A model generated the notes under the pieces. The model made no database searches. It saw only the letters and a list, made by a program, of their open reading frames with translations, and had not been told where the DNA came from. A program made the translations under genes and the position numbers. From Miltoncostaea marina (GTDB lineage Bacteria; Actinomycetota; Thermoleophilia; Miltoncostaeales; Miltoncostaeaceae), in assembly GCF_018141525.1 (NCBI RefSeq), contig NZ_CP064655.1:3194501-3258500 (forward strand): 64,000 bases of DNA. Direction: 5' to 3'. The stretch's first letter is position 1. Each line of letters begins with the position of its first letter. Of the stretch, positions 8,443 through 17,014 are shown in pieces.

Positions 8443-8448
8443 AGTGTA
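8443..8448 (-). promoter_or_regulatory. -10-like TACACT before the aminotransferase
   Basis: Read on the minus strand, TACACT lies 4 bases before GTG 8438 and 13 before ATG 8429. No convincing -35 box is visible. Part of the window-wide pattern of -10 hexamers close to start codons. Confidence 0.45.
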
Positions 8449-8495
8449 GGGGGAACGGCCCGGCCGGCGACGCCGGCGCTGCCGGGGGCCTCTGG

Positions 8496-8501
8496 TACCA
8501 T
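8496..8501 (+). promoter_or_regulatory. -10-like TACCAT before gtrA
   Basis: TACCAT ends 8 bases before GTG 8510, so the transcript would begin at or beside the start codon. No -35 box is obvious. The region between the divergent aminotransferase and gtrA starts is only ~70 bases. Confidence 0.5.
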
Positions 8502-8509
8502 CGCGGGCC

Positions 8510-8962
8510 GTGCCGACGAGGTCCGCCCCGCCCCCGGTGATGCCCGACACCCGCGTCCTCCGCGCCCCGGGCATCCGCGGCGCGCGCCGCGAGGACTGGC
8601 ATCAGCTGGTCCGCTTCTGCGTGGTCGGCGCGTCCGGCTACGTCGTCAACCTCGTGGTCTTCTCGGCGCTGCTGTACCTGGCCGACGCGCATCACGTCGC
8701 CGCCGCCGCGGGCGCGTTCTGCGTCGCGTGGACGAGCAACTTCGTCTTCAACAAGTTCTGGACGTTCCGGCGCCACGGCCTGTCGGCCGTGCAGCAGGGC
8801 GCCCGGTACCTCGCGGTGAGCCTCGTGGCGCTGGGCCTCAACCTCGCGCTGCTCGAGGCCATGGTGCGGGCCGGCACCCCGGAGATCCTCGCCCAGGCCG
8901 TCGCGATCGCCGCCGTCATGCCGGTGAACTTCCTGCTCAACCGCCGCTGGTCCTTCCGGTAG
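8510..8962 (+). CDS. GtrA family membrane protein
   Basis: A 150-residue protein with four hydrophobic segments typical of GtrA: LVRFCVVGASGYVVNLVVF, then segments around residues 60-75, 100-118 and 125-142, with the family signatures NFVFNKFWTF and NFLLNRRWSF at the ends of helices 2 and 4. GtrA-like proteins are thought to move or present polyprenyl-phosphate-linked sugars across the membrane for cell-surface glycosylation. The two membrane glycosyltransferase genes directly downstream (5-base gap, then an overlap) fit this role. GTG 8510 is assumed; ATG 8540 would also leave the membrane core intact. Confidence 0.9.
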   Translation: MPTRSAPPPVMPDTRVLRAPGIRGARREDWHQLVRFCVVGASGYVVNLVVFSALLYLADAHHVAAAAGAFCVAWTSNFVFNKFWTFRRHGLSAVQQGARYLAVSLVALGLNLALLEAMVRAGTPEILAQAVAIAAVMPVNFLLNRRWSFR

Positions 8963-8967
8963 GAGCG

Positions 8968-10800
8968 ATGCCCGGCCGGCGACGAGCACTCGTCGCCGCG
9001 ATCGCGGCGACGCTCGCCCTCGGGCTCCACGGCGCCGCGCCGGGCGCCGCCGCGCCGGTCGGCGAGCCGACGCCCTCCGAGGCCACGGGGGCCGCGCACG
9101 ACCTGGTGCGGGCCGTCGCGGGCAAGGCCGGCGAGATCCAGGGCGCGCTGCGCGCGCCGGCCCGGCCCCGCGAGCCGACCCTCACCGACGACGAGGTCAC
9201 CGCCATCGCGGAGACCTCGCAGCAGCTGCGCGAGTGGACCTCGGGCCGCGAGATCTCCCGCACCGCGGTGGAGTTCGACGAGGACACCGGGGTGCACACC
9301 TACTTCGCGGTCAGCGAGGACGCCGAGGGCGACGAGACCGTCGAGGCGCAGGTGCTCGTGTCCGACGAGCGCGGCGAGATCACCGAGGTGCGGACCGGCC
9401 CGCAGGTGGCGTGGATGATGGCCCGGGGGTACGACGGGGCCTTCGGGCGCGCGATCAACCGGCCGGCCGTCTGGCTGACGCTGTGCGCGCTGTTCCTGCT
9501 GCCGCTGCTGCCGTACCTGCGCCCGCGGCGGCTGCTCTCGATGCGCACGCTCGACCTGCTGGCGCTGCTGTCGTTCGGCGTCTCGCTGATCTGGTTCAAC
9601 CGCGGCGAGGTGTTCACCTCCGTGCCGCTGCAGTACCCGCCGATGCTCTACCTCGGCGCGCGCCTGGCGGGGATCGCCGTCGGGCGCGCGCGCGCCGCGC
9701 GACCGGCGGCCGGCCCGCAGCCGCCCGGCGAGCCGCCGCCCCGCCGCCGCCCGGCGCTGGGCGCGTCGGCGCCGACCTGGCTGCTGGTGAGCCTGCTCGC
9801 CGTGACGCTCGCGCTGCGCTTCGGCCTCAACGCGTTCGACTCGAACGTCATCGACGTGGGCTACGCGGGCGTGATCGGCGCCGACCGCATCGCCGACGGC
9901 AGCACCCCCTACGGCAACATGCCCGACGACTGCGGCAGCTGCGACACCTACGGCCCGCTGACCTACGCGGCCTACGTGCCGTTCGAGCTCGCGCGGCCGT
10001 GGAGCGGCGAGTGGGACTCGCTGCCGGCGGCGCACGGGGCGGCCACCACCTTCGACATCCTCTGCATCGCCGGGATGCTGGTGCTCGGCTGGCGCGTCGC
10101 CGGGCTGCGCCTGGGCGTCGGCCTGGCGCTGGCCTGGGCCGCGTTCCCCTTCACCGGATACGCGCTCTCCACGAACGCCAACGACGCGCTGGTGCCGGCG
10201 ATGCTCATCTGGGGGCTGGTGCTCGCGCGCCACCCGCTGGGCCGCGGCCTGATGCTGGGCCTGGCGATCGCGAGCAAGTTCGCGCCGGCGATCCTGCTCG
10301 GCCTGTGGAGCCGGCGGCCGTTCCCGCGGCCGGCGCGCCGGCGCGAGCTGCTGCCCTACGCCGGCGGGCTGCTGCTCGCGGCGGGGCTGACCGGCTGGGT
10401 GCTGCTGCTCGACGGCGCCGACGGCCTGCGCGCGTTCTGGTCGCGTACGCTCGGCTACCAGCTCGGCCGGGATTCGCCCTTCTCCATCTGGGGTCAGTTC
10501 ACCGGCCTGCGCCCGCTGCAGATCGGGCTGATGGTCGCCGTGGGGATCGCGGCGGTGGCCGTGCTGCGCTGGCCGCGGCGGCTCGACCTGGTGACCGTCT
10601 CCGCGCTCTCGGGCGCCCTGCTGATCGGGATCGAGCTCACCCTGACCCACTGGTTCTACCTCTACATCCCGTGGTTCCTGCCGTTCGCGCTGATCGCGAT
10701 GGTGCCCGAGTGGCCGCCGCCGGCGCGCCCGCCCCGGCCCGAGCCCGAGCCCGAGGCCGACGCGACGCCCGCGACGGCGCCCGTCCCGGTGCCGTCGTGA
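8968..10800 (+). CDS. Membrane glycosyltransferase with extracytoplasmic N-terminal domain
   Basis: 610 residues; ATG 8968 follows AGGAG (8961-8965). Residues 1-30 form a signal peptide. Residues ~60-160 are a soluble, acidic, outward-facing domain with a PepSY-like pattern (EFDEDTGVHTYFAVSEDAEG, then GPQVAWMMARGYDGAFGR). About ten membrane helices follow, starting near residue 165. GT-C features include the first loop YAGVIGADRIADGSTPYG and YGPLTYAAYVPFE, as in the GT87/DUF2029 family of polyprenyl-phosphate-sugar mannosyl or arabinosyl transferases. Its stop overlaps the GTG of a second GT-C gene. It probably decorates lipids, proteins or wall polymers outside the cell; donor and acceptor are unknown. 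Confidence 0.8.
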   Translation: MPGRRRALVAAIAATLALGLHGAAPGAAAPVGEPTPSEATGAAHDLVRAVAGKAGEIQGALRAPARPREPTLTDDEVTAIAETSQQLREWTSGREISRTAVEFDEDTGVHTYFAVSEDAEGDETVEAQVLVSDERGEITEVRTGPQVAWMMARGYDGAFGRAINRPAVWLTLCALFLLPLLPYLRPRRLLSMRTLDLLALLSFGVSLIWFNRGEVFTSVPLQYPPMLYLGARLAGIAVGRARAARPAAGPQPPGEPPPRRRPALGASAPTWLLVSLLAVTLALRFGLNAFDSNVIDVGYAGVIGADRIADGSTPYGNMPDDCGSCDTYGPLTYAAYVPFELARPWSGEWDSLPAAHGAATTFDILCIAGMLVLGWRVAGLRLGVGLALAWAAFPFTGYALSTNANDALVPAMLIWGLVLARHPLGRGLMLGLAIASKFAPAILLGLWSRRPFPRPARRRELLPYAGGLLLAAGLTGWVLLLDGADGLRAFWSRTLGYQLGRDSPFSIWGQFTGLRPLQIGLMVAVGIAAVAVLRWPRRLDLVTVSALSGALLIGIELTLTHWFYLYIPWFLPFALIAMVPEWPPPARPPRPEPEPEADATPATAPVPVPS

Positions 10801-12077
10801 GCTGGGCCCGCGCGCTCCCGGCGGCGGCATGCGCCCTGGCCGCCGTCGTCTGGGCCGTCCCCCTGCGGCTCGGCGTGTACGCCGACGCCGTCATCACCGA
10901 CATCCCCGTCTACCGGCGGGTCTACGAGCACATCGCCGCCGGCCACGTCCCCTACGCCGACTTCAGCCTGGAGTATCCGCCGCTCGCGGGGGCCCTCTTC
11001 TGGGCCGCCGGCGCCCTGCCCGGGCCCTACGGCGTGACCTTCTCGGTCCTCATGCTGCTCGCGCTGTGCGCGACCGTGCTCGGGGTCATCGCCCTGGCGC
11101 GGGCGACGGGCCTCGACGGGCGGCGCCAGACCGTCGCGGCGGCGCTCGTGGCCGTGAGCCCGCTGCTGCTGGGCAACCTCGTGGAGACGCGCTTCGACCT
11201 CGCGCTGGCCGCGCTGCTCGTCTGGACCGTCTGGGCCGCGGCGACGGAGCGCTGGCGCCTCGCGTGGGGGCTGCTCGCCGCTGCCACGCTGCTGAAGCTG
11301 ATCCCCCTCGCCCTCATCCCGGTGCTCGTGATCTGGCAGCGCCACCGCGCCGGCACGCGCCCGGCGATCGCCGGCGCGGTCGGCAGCGTCGCCGCGGTGG
11401 CCCTGGTGATGGCGCCCTTCGCGGCCCTGTCGCCCTCGGGCACCTGGGACCTCGCCCGCTACCACCTGGAGCGCCCCCTGCAGATCGAGGCGACCGCCTC
11501 GGCCTACCTGCTCGGCCTGCACGGGCTGGCCGACATCGACCTCAGCGTCGAGCACTCGTTCGGCAGCCAGGGCCTCTCCGGCACCGGGCCGGCCATCCTG
11601 GCGGGCGCGTCGACCGTCGCGCTGGTCGTGCTGCTGGTGGCGATCGCGTGGACCCTCTGGCTGGGCCTGCACCGCGCCCGCCACCCCGGCGACGCGCGGC
11701 TGCTGGTGGCCGCCTGCGCCGCGACCCTGGTCGCGCTGCTCGTGTGCGGCAAGGTGCTGTCGCCGCAGTTCCTCGTGTGGCTGCTGCCGGTGTGCTTCAT
11801 CGTCGCCGGGCGCTACGGCCCCGCGGCCATGGCCCTCACCGCGGCCGCGCTGCTCCTCACCTTCGCCTACTTCCCCCACCGCTACTGGGACCTCGTGGCG
11901 CTGGAGGGCCTGCCGATCGCGATCCTGGTGCTGCGCGACAGCGTGCTGATCGCGCTGCTCGCCGCCTGCTGGCCGCGGCCCTCGCTCGCCGGGCGGCCGC
12001 TCGGCCGGGTGCTGGGGCGCGAGCGCGACCCGATGCGCCCGGAGGGGGCCGTGTCGGCCCGCTACCTGGTCGACTGA
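10797..12077 (+). CDS. GT87/DUF2029-type membrane glycosyltransferase
   Basis: 426 residues from GTG 10797, overlapping the preceding TGA. Many hydrophobic helices. The first outer loop contains ITDIPVYRRVYEHIAAGHVPY and DFSLEYPPLAGALFW, the acidic/YPP signature of GT87 enzymes that use polyprenyl-phosphate mannose or related donors. VETRFDLALAALL and KVLSPQFLVWLLP are further family-type segments. Together with GtrA and the preceding GT-C gene it makes a small surface-glycan cassette. No soluble sugar-phosphate transferase lies beside it, so the lipid-linked donor must be made elsewhere. Confidence 0.82.
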   Translation: MSWARALPAAACALAAVVWAVPLRLGVYADAVITDIPVYRRVYEHIAAGHVPYADFSLEYPPLAGALFWAAGALPGPYGVTFSVLMLLALCATVLGVIALARATGLDGRRQTVAAALVAVSPLLLGNLVETRFDLALAALLVWTVWAAATERWRLAWGLLAAATLLKLIPLALIPVLVIWQRHRAGTRPAIAGAVGSVAAVALVMAPFAALSPSGTWDLARYHLERPLQIEATASAYLLGLHGLADIDLSVEHSFGSQGLSGTGPAILAGASTVALVVLLVAIAWTLWLGLHRARHPGDARLLVAACAATLVALLVCGKVLSPQFLVWLLPVCFIVAGRYGPAAMALTAAALLLTFAYFPHRYWDLVALEGLPIAILVLRDSVLIALLAACWPRPSLAGRPLGRVLGRERDPMRPEGAVSARYLVD

Positions 12078-12085
12078 CGCACCCG

Positions 12086-12473
12086 ATGACGTTCGACCTG
12101 CAGCCGGCGGACGTCATCGAGGACGTCCGGCAGGTGATCGGGCCGAAGCGGCCCGGCGCGCACGTGTGCTGGTGCCCGACCTCCCGGGATCCCCTCGCGG
12201 ATGGACCGCGAGCTGCGCGGCGAGGGGCGCGGCGCGTTGGTCGCCCGAGCCGTGCCGGCGCGACCTCGCGCCCGGGGTGCTCGCCGACGACGCCGACGCG
12301 CCGGTGGGCCGGGCGGGCGTGGCGCCGCGGCGATGGCCGACGTGGGGATGCGCTCGCCCTTCGAGGGGCGCGGCTTCGCGCCGGCCGCCGGCACGCGGTC
12401 GGTGCTCGACGGCTCCCCCAGCGTGCTCATGCGCCGCGACCTCTGCCGAGCGGCGTCCGTCCGGCCGCCGTGA
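12086..12473 (+). pseudogene. GNAT acetyltransferase remnant, frameshifted and internally deleted
   Basis: Fragments of one GNAT-family acetyltransferase lie in order but in different frames. Frame of 12086: MTFDLQPADVIEDV and HVCWCPTSR. Frame of 12201: RELRGEGRGALVAR. Frame of 12265-12330: LAPGVLADDADAPVGRAG then VAPR. Frame of 12336-12443: SPFEGRGFAPAAGTRS and VLDGSPSVLMRRDL. Intact relatives have ~60-80 residues, including the acetyl-CoA-binding R-x-x-G-x-A loop, between VAPR and the final block; here the gap is only ~6 bases. At least two frameshifts plus the deletion mean no functional product. Its 3' end is overrun by the convergent methyltransferase gene. The family call comes from recognising the fragments, not from a search. 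Confidence 0.65.
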
Positions 12474-13197
12474 CCCACGCCTGGGCGAACATGCCGCCGG
12501 GGCGGCCCGCCCAGGCGCGCAGCGCGTCGGCCAGGCCCGGGTCGTCGTCGTCGAGGCGCTCGGCGAGGTAGCCGGCGATGGCCGCGCGGTCGTCGTGGAG
12601 CTCGTAGCGGGCCGACATCGTGACCCGCTCCAGGCCGGCGGCGGCCATGTGGGCGCCGAGGCGCCGGCCGGCGTGGACGTCGCCGCCGTTGGCGGCCTGG
12701 ATCGTCTCGTAGCGGCGGATCGCCGCCGCGGCGCCCGGGTCCTCCGGGGCCAGCAGGAAGCCGCCCCAGTCGGGCGAGACCGCCACGACGGGGCCGCCCG
12801 GCCGCACGACCCGGGCGAGCTCGCGCAGCGCGGCGACCGGATCGGCCAGGTGCTCGAGCAGCGCGTGCGCGAACCCGGCGTCGACCGCGTCGGCGGGCAA
12901 CGGCAGCGCGTCGGCCGGCGCCACGAGCACCTCGACGTTCGCCAGGCCCTCGGCGGCGGCGCGCTCGCGCGCGAGCGCGGCCTGCGAGGGCTCGCGGTCG
13001 ACCGCGACCACCCGGCCGGGCGCCGCCGCGCGCGCCAGGCCGACCGTGATCGACCCTGGGCCGCAGCCCACGTCGATCAGGCTCATGCCCGGCCGCAGGT
13101 GCGCCAGCAGGTCGCCGGCGTGCGAGGCGGCGGAGCGCCGCTCCATGAAGCCGGCGGCGCGCGGCGACCAGCCCGGCGTGTACCGCTCGGCGCTCAG
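12427..13197 (-). CDS. Class I SAM-dependent methyltransferase
   Basis: SAM-binding Rossmann fold: LIDVGCGPGSITVGLA (motif I), VVAVDRE (acidic end of strand 2), ADALPLPADAVDAGFAHALLEHL and RVVRPGGPVVAVSPDWGG. The first ATG (13146) would remove 17 residues that fit the family N terminus (ERYTPGWSP then FMERRSAASHA). No ATG/GTG/TTG lies upstream in frame, but CTG 13197-13195 overlaps the TGA of the upstream gene (CTGA) and gives 256 residues, so I use it. The acceptor is unknown; the small UbiE-like shape with no extra domain suggests a small molecule or lipid. Confidence 0.85.
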   Translation of the reverse strand: MSAERYTPGWSPRAAGFMERRSAASHAGDLLAHLRPGMSLIDVGCGPGSITVGLARAAAPGRVVAVDREPSQAALARERAAAEGLANVEVLVAPADALPLPADAVDAGFAHALLEHLADPVAALRELARVVRPGGPVVAVSPDWGGFLLAPEDPGAAAAIRRYETIQAANGGDVHAGRRLGAHMAAAGLERVTMSARYELHDDRAAIAGYLAERLDDDDPGLADALRAWAGRPGGMFAQAWVTAAGRTPLGRGRGA

Positions 13198-13967
13198 GCC
13201 TCGACGCTGAAGGTCGCGATCGCCGCCGCCCGGCCGTCGGCGCCGGCCTCGACGACCGCGCCCTGCACGAGCACGCCGCCCTCGGCCACCTCGAAGCGCC
13301 CGGGCAACCCGGAGATGAAGCGGCGCAGGATCACGTCGGTGCGCACGCCGATCACCGAGTCGTGCGGCCCGGTCATGCCGAGGTCGGTCACGTAGGCCGT
13401 GCCGCCCGCGAGCACGCGGGCGTCGGCCGTCTGGACGTGGGTGTGGGTGCCCACGACCGCCGTGACCCGCCCGTCGAGGTGGTGGGCGAGGGCGATCTTC
13501 TCGCTGGTGGCCTCGGCGTGGACGTCGACCAGCACGACCGGCGCGGCCGCCGCGGCGCGCTCCACGAGGTCGTCGATGACCGCGAAGGGGCTGTGCGCCG
13601 CGTCCATGAAGACGGCGCCGAGCACGTTGACCACGCTCACCGGCCCCGCGGCGGTCTCGACCGTGACGAGGCCCCGGCCGGGCGCCCGCACGGCGATGTT
13701 GGCCGGCCGCAGCACGCGCGGCTCGGTCTCGAGCAGCGGCAGCAGGTCGGTCTTGCGGAGCGTGTGGTTGCCGCCCGTGAGCACGTCCACGCCGGCGTCG
13801 AGCAGGTCGCGCGCCTGGCGGGGCGAGGTGCCGGTCCCGGCCGCGGCGTTCTCGGCGTTGACGACCACGACGTCGGGCCGGTGCTCCTCGCGCAGCGCCG
13901 GCAGGTGCTCGAGGAGCGCCCGCATCCCCACGCCGCCGACCACGTCCCCGATGAGCATCGCCCGCAC
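13194..13967 (-). CDS. YmdB-family metallophosphoesterase (TIGR00282-like)
   Basis: 257 residues from GTG 13967. The calcineurin-like metal sites are visible: LIGDVVGGVG, VVNAENAAAGTG, TGGNHTLRK, VDVHAEATSEK and VGTHTHVQTADAR. The last is characteristic of YmdB/DR1281 proteins, which hydrolyse cyclic nucleotides or related phosphodiesters and in Bacillus affect biofilm and motility. GTG 13967 gives the usual VRAMLIGD first strand; ATG 13958 would cut into it. It lies second in a minus-strand operon after the M23-like gene. A cyclic-nucleotide role would pair with the cyclase at 586, but nothing in the sequence links them. Confidence 0.88.
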   Translation of the reverse strand: MRAMLIGDVVGGVGMRALLEHLPALREEHRPDVVVVNAENAAAGTGTSPRQARDLLDAGVDVLTGGNHTLRKTDLLPLLETEPRVLRPANIAVRAPGRGLVTVETAAGPVSVVNVLGAVFMDAAHSPFAVIDDLVERAAAAAPVVLVDVHAEATSEKIALAHHLDGRVTAVVGTHTHVQTADARVLAGGTAYVTDLGMTGPHDSVIGVRTDVILRRFISGLPGRFEVAEGGVLVQGAVVEAGADGRAAAIATFSVEA

Positions 13968-14008
13968 GCTCCGCAGCCTAGGGCACCGCGGGGCGGCGGG
14001 CGCCCGCG

Positions 14009-14752
14009 TCAGAGGATCTGGGCGGCCTCGCCGCGCACGAGCTCCAGGTCGACGTGGTTGCCCTCGTCGGCGGTGAACTCCGACAGCTCCTGACCGGCCA
14101 CCTCGCTGAAGTCGCGCACCCGGCCGATCTCGGTCTCGCCGGCCCGCACGGGCGACCCCACGCTCGGGCGCGGGCCCGAGGCCGGGTCGTCGAGGTGGGA
14201 GATGCGCAGCATCAGCCCGCCGGCCGCGGTGGAGGGCCGGATCGTGATCTCGTAGCCCTCGATGCGCCCGAACACCGTGTAGTCGGACACCGCCTCGACG
14301 ACCCCGTCCACCGGCGAGTAGACGCGCGTGCCCGCCGGCGCCCCCACGCTGAGGCCGGCCGTGTCCGGGCCCACCCGGTCGCGGCGCGGCAGCTGGTGGA
14401 TGCGCATCGCGCCGGCGTCCTCCATCGCCACGGCGGAGGGGTCGTCGATCGCGTGGAAGGCCGCCGCGGTGACCCGGCGCGGGTCGACCGGGATGTGGAT
14501 CTGCACGCCCTCGGCGCGCGCCACCACGAGCTCGGGCGGGCGCGCGCCGGGGCCGATCTCGGGCGAGGCCACCGGCGAGGCGAGCGGCGTGGCGTCGTCG
14601 CCGCCGCCCGTGATGCCGAGCACGAGCGCGAGCACGCCGACGATGATGACTGGGATGGCGGCCGAGACGATCGCGCGCCGGTCGCGCCGCAGCCCGCGCC
14701 GCCTGCGCGCGTTGCGCCGGGCGTCGAGCTGCTCCCTGGTGAGTGGGGGCAT
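14009..14752 (-). CDS. Single-pass membrane protein with degenerate M23 peptidase-like domain
   Basis: 247 residues. A basic N terminus (ARRNARRRRGLRRDRR) precedes one membrane helix (~residues 28-50), so the rest is outside. The C-terminal half follows the lysostaphin/M23 fold: GAPAGTRVYSPVDGVVEAVSD, LMLRISHLDD, GSPVRAGETEIGRV and GNHVDLEL. Active M23 enzymes have HxH at the last site; here it is HVD, and the first His-x3-Asp pair is not evident, so metal binding and peptidase activity are doubtful. It may regulate another hydrolase or bind wall polymers. Head gene of the minus operon running to 12427. Confidence 0.7.
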   Translation of the reverse strand: MPPLTREQLDARRNARRRRGLRRDRRAIVSAAIPVIIVGVLALVLGITGGGDDATPLASPVASPEIGPGARPPELVVARAEGVQIHIPVDPRRVTAAAFHAIDDPSAVAMEDAGAMRIHQLPRRDRVGPDTAGLSVGAPAGTRVYSPVDGVVEAVSDYTVFGRIEGYEITIRPSTAAGGLMLRISHLDDPASGPRPSVGSPVRAGETEIGRVRDFSEVAGQELSEFTADEGNHVDLELVRGEAAQIL

Positions 14753-14824
14753 CGCGATCCAGGGTATCCGCGGCGGGGGCCGTGTGCCAGCGCGGCCGCC
14801 GGGGGCCGGCCGGCCGGGCTGCTC

Positions 14825-14830
14825 TACAGT
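14825..14830 (+). promoter_or_regulatory. -10-like TACAGT before the ABC exporter genes
   Basis: TACAGT would start an mRNA near 14837, about 47 bases before GTG 14884. This unit therefore has a short leader, unlike the leaderless ones. No clear -35 box. Confidence 0.4.
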
Positions 14831-14883
14831 GTCCGCATGAGCGGGCGCCTCGCGCACCGGCCCGGGCCGGCCGTCCAGCCCCG

Positions 14884-15627
14884 GTGACGCCCGGCCCGGC
14901 GGGCGCGCCGGTCCTCGTCGCCACCGGGCTCGCCCGCAGCTTCCGCGGCGTGGCCGCGCTGCGCGGCGTGGACCTCGACCTGGCGGCCGGCGAGTCGGTG
15001 GCGCTGCTCGGCCCGAATGGCGCCGGCAAGACGACCCTGCTCACCATCCTGGCCGGCGTGACCCGCCCGGACGCCGGCACGCTGCGGTGGGCCCGGGGCG
15101 CGGCGCCGCGGGTGGGCTGGGTGCCCGCCCGGCCGGCGCTCTACGGCCGCCTCACCACCCGCGAGAACCTGCGCCTGTTCGCGGCGCTCGAGGGGGCGCC
15201 CGACCCGGACGCCGTCGCCGGCGACCTGCTGCGGCGGGCCGACCTCGAGGAGGTGGCCGGCCGGCCGGCCGCGACGCTGTCGACGGGCACCGTGCAGCGG
15301 CTCAACCTGGCCGTCGCGCTCGCCGGCGGGCCGTCGGTGCTGCTGCTCGACGAGCCGACCGCCACGCTCTCGCCCGACCAGCGCCGGCGCCTGTGGTCGT
15401 GGCTCGACGAGCTGCGCGGCGGCGGCCTGGCGCTGCTCTTCTCCACGCAGTCGGTCGACGAGGCGGTGCGCCACGGCGACCGCATGACGGTGCTCGCCGA
15501 GGGCCGGCTGCTGTTCGCCGGCACCGCCGCGAGGCTGGTGGCCGCCCACGGCGGCGGCGAGGCGGGCGCCGAGGCGGCCGAGGCGGCCTTCATGCGGCTC
15601 GTGGACCCGGCCTGGGACGGCGCGTGA
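14884..15627 (+). CDS. ABC transporter ATP-binding protein
   Basis: 247 residues from GTG 14884, the first start before the domain. Walker A is LLGPNGAGKTTLL, Walker B is SVLLLDEPTATLSPDQ and the H-loop region is LLFSTQSVDEA. The signature helix is STGTVQRLNLAVAL, with STGT in place of the common LSGGQ. The pattern matches export-type ATPases (heme, drug, Na+ or ABC-2 family). Its TGA overlaps the GTG of the permease gene, so one complex is likely. The exported substrate is unknown. Confidence 0.92.
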   Translation: MTPGPAGAPVLVATGLARSFRGVAALRGVDLDLAAGESVALLGPNGAGKTTLLTILAGVTRPDAGTLRWARGAAPRVGWVPARPALYGRLTTRENLRLFAALEGAPDPDAVAGDLLRRADLEEVAGRPAATLSTGTVQRLNLAVALAGGPSVLLLDEPTATLSPDQRRRLWSWLDELRGGGLALLFSTQSVDEAVRHGDRMTVLAEGRLLFAGTAARLVAAHGGGEAGAEAAEAAFMRLVDPAWDGA

Positions 15628-16964
15628 GGGCGGCCCTGCTCATCCTGCGCAAGGACCTGCGCCTGCTGGTGCGCACGCCGGCGCTGCTGCTCGCGCTGAT
15701 CGCCTACCCGGTGCTGGTGGCGCTGCTCGTGGCGCTCGCGTTGCAGACCGGCGAGCGGCGGCCCGACGTCGCGGTGGTCGACCTGGACGCCTCCGGGCGC
15801 TCGGTGGCGGTGGGCGACGAGCGCCTGACGGTCGACGACTACATCGACCGGCTCGACGACGACGTGGACATCCGGCGCATGGACGCCGCGCAGGCCGACG
15901 AGGCCCTCGACGCGGGCCGGGTCGCCGCCGTGCTGACCATCCCCGAGGGGTTCATCGCCGACCTGCAGTCGGGCATCCGCCAGCCGGAGCTGCGGCTGCG
16001 CACCAGCCGGCGCTCGCCGATCGAGGCCGACGCGCTCGAGCGCAACCTCGAGTCGGCGGTCTACCGCCTCAACGGCCGCCTGGCCGAGGGCTACGTCGAC
16101 CAGGTGCTGCAGCTCGTGGACCTCGTGCAGAACGGCGGCGACCTCGCCTACTTCGGGCGCAGCGGCGACGCCCTCGGCCTGCGGCGGGCGCGGGCCCTGG
16201 TGACCGGCCTGCAGGCCTCGCTGGGGGAGGAGGGGCGGGGCGAGCTGGCCGGCCGCCTGGCGCCGGTGCTCGAGTTCATCGACGAGACCCAGGAGAACCT
16301 CGACCTGGCGCGGCCGGCCGCCAACGCGATCAGCGCCCCGATCCGCCTGGAGGTCACCGCCGCGCCGGAGGGCCGCGAGCCGCTCTCGGCCTTCGGCGTC
16401 GCCGCCGCGCTGCTCGTGAGCCTGGGCCTGGCCGGCGTGCTGCTGGGCGCGGCCGCGACCGCCTCGGAGCGGGAGGAGCACGTGCTCACCCGCCTCGGGC
16501 GCGGCCTGGTGTCGCCGTGGTGGCTGGCGCTCGCGAAGATGACGTTCACCGCCCTCGCCGCGCTGGTGATCGGGCTCGCCCTGCTGGCCGGGGTGGCGCT
16601 CACGACCTCGCTGGGGGTCGGCCGCTGGCACCTGTGGATCGCCGCCCTGGTCCTCGCGGGCCTGGCGTTCGGCGCGGCGGGCGCGCTCGTCGGCGCGCTG
16701 GCGCGCGAGACGCGCACGGCCGTGCTCGTGGCGCTGATGCTCGCCCTGCCGCTGCTCGCGCTGGGGCTCATCCCCGACGCCGACGCGGCCGCCGCCGTGG
16801 CGTCGGTCGTGCCCTTCGGGCCGGCCTTCCGCGCCTTCCAGGCGATCCTCGTGGAGCCCTCGCTCGGGGGCGACCTCGCGCTGACGCTGGGCCACCTCGC
16901 GCTGCTGGCGGCCGTCTTCGGCGCCGCCGCCGGCGTCGCGCTGCGCCGCCGGGTGGGCGGGTAG
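15624..16964 (+). CDS. ABC-2 type transporter permease
   Basis: 446 residues. One N-terminal helix (residues ~15-38), then a ~190-residue extracytoplasmic domain that begins PDVAVVDLDASG and includes AVLTIPEGFIADL, then five or six C-terminal helices from ~residue 255. This is the NatB/YhgE-like ABC-2 layout (PF12698 type). It is the membrane partner of the upstream ATPase (GTGA overlap). Likely an exporter of a lipid, antibiotic or polymer. Confidence 0.88.
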   Translation: MRAALLILRKDLRLLVRTPALLLALIAYPVLVALLVALALQTGERRPDVAVVDLDASGRSVAVGDERLTVDDYIDRLDDDVDIRRMDAAQADEALDAGRVAAVLTIPEGFIADLQSGIRQPELRLRTSRRSPIEADALERNLESAVYRLNGRLAEGYVDQVLQLVDLVQNGGDLAYFGRSGDALGLRRARALVTGLQASLGEEGRGELAGRLAPVLEFIDETQENLDLARPAANAISAPIRLEVTAAPEGREPLSAFGVAAALLVSLGLAGVLLGAAATASEREEHVLTRLGRGLVSPWWLALAKMTFTALAALVIGLALLAGVALTTSLGVGRWHLWIAALVLAGLAFGAAGALVGALARETRTAVLVALMLALPLLALGLIPDADAAAAVASVVPFGPAFRAFQAILVEPSLGGDLALTLGHLALLAAVFGAAAGVALRRRVGG

Positions 16965-17014
16965 CGCCGCCGCCCCGGCGGGTAGCGTGGCCGGGACCCG
17001 ACCCGGAGGCTCCC

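Noticed and set aside
8041-8967. Long N-terminal extension of the first GT-C frame
   Set aside because: It overlaps the aminotransferase in antisense and gtrA out of frame; a ribosome binding site and signal peptide fix the start at 8968.
12166-13395. Plus-strand open frame of 409 codons
   Set aside because: Most of it is antisense to the methyltransferase and YmdB genes; only 12265-12330 contributes a fragment of the GNAT remnant.
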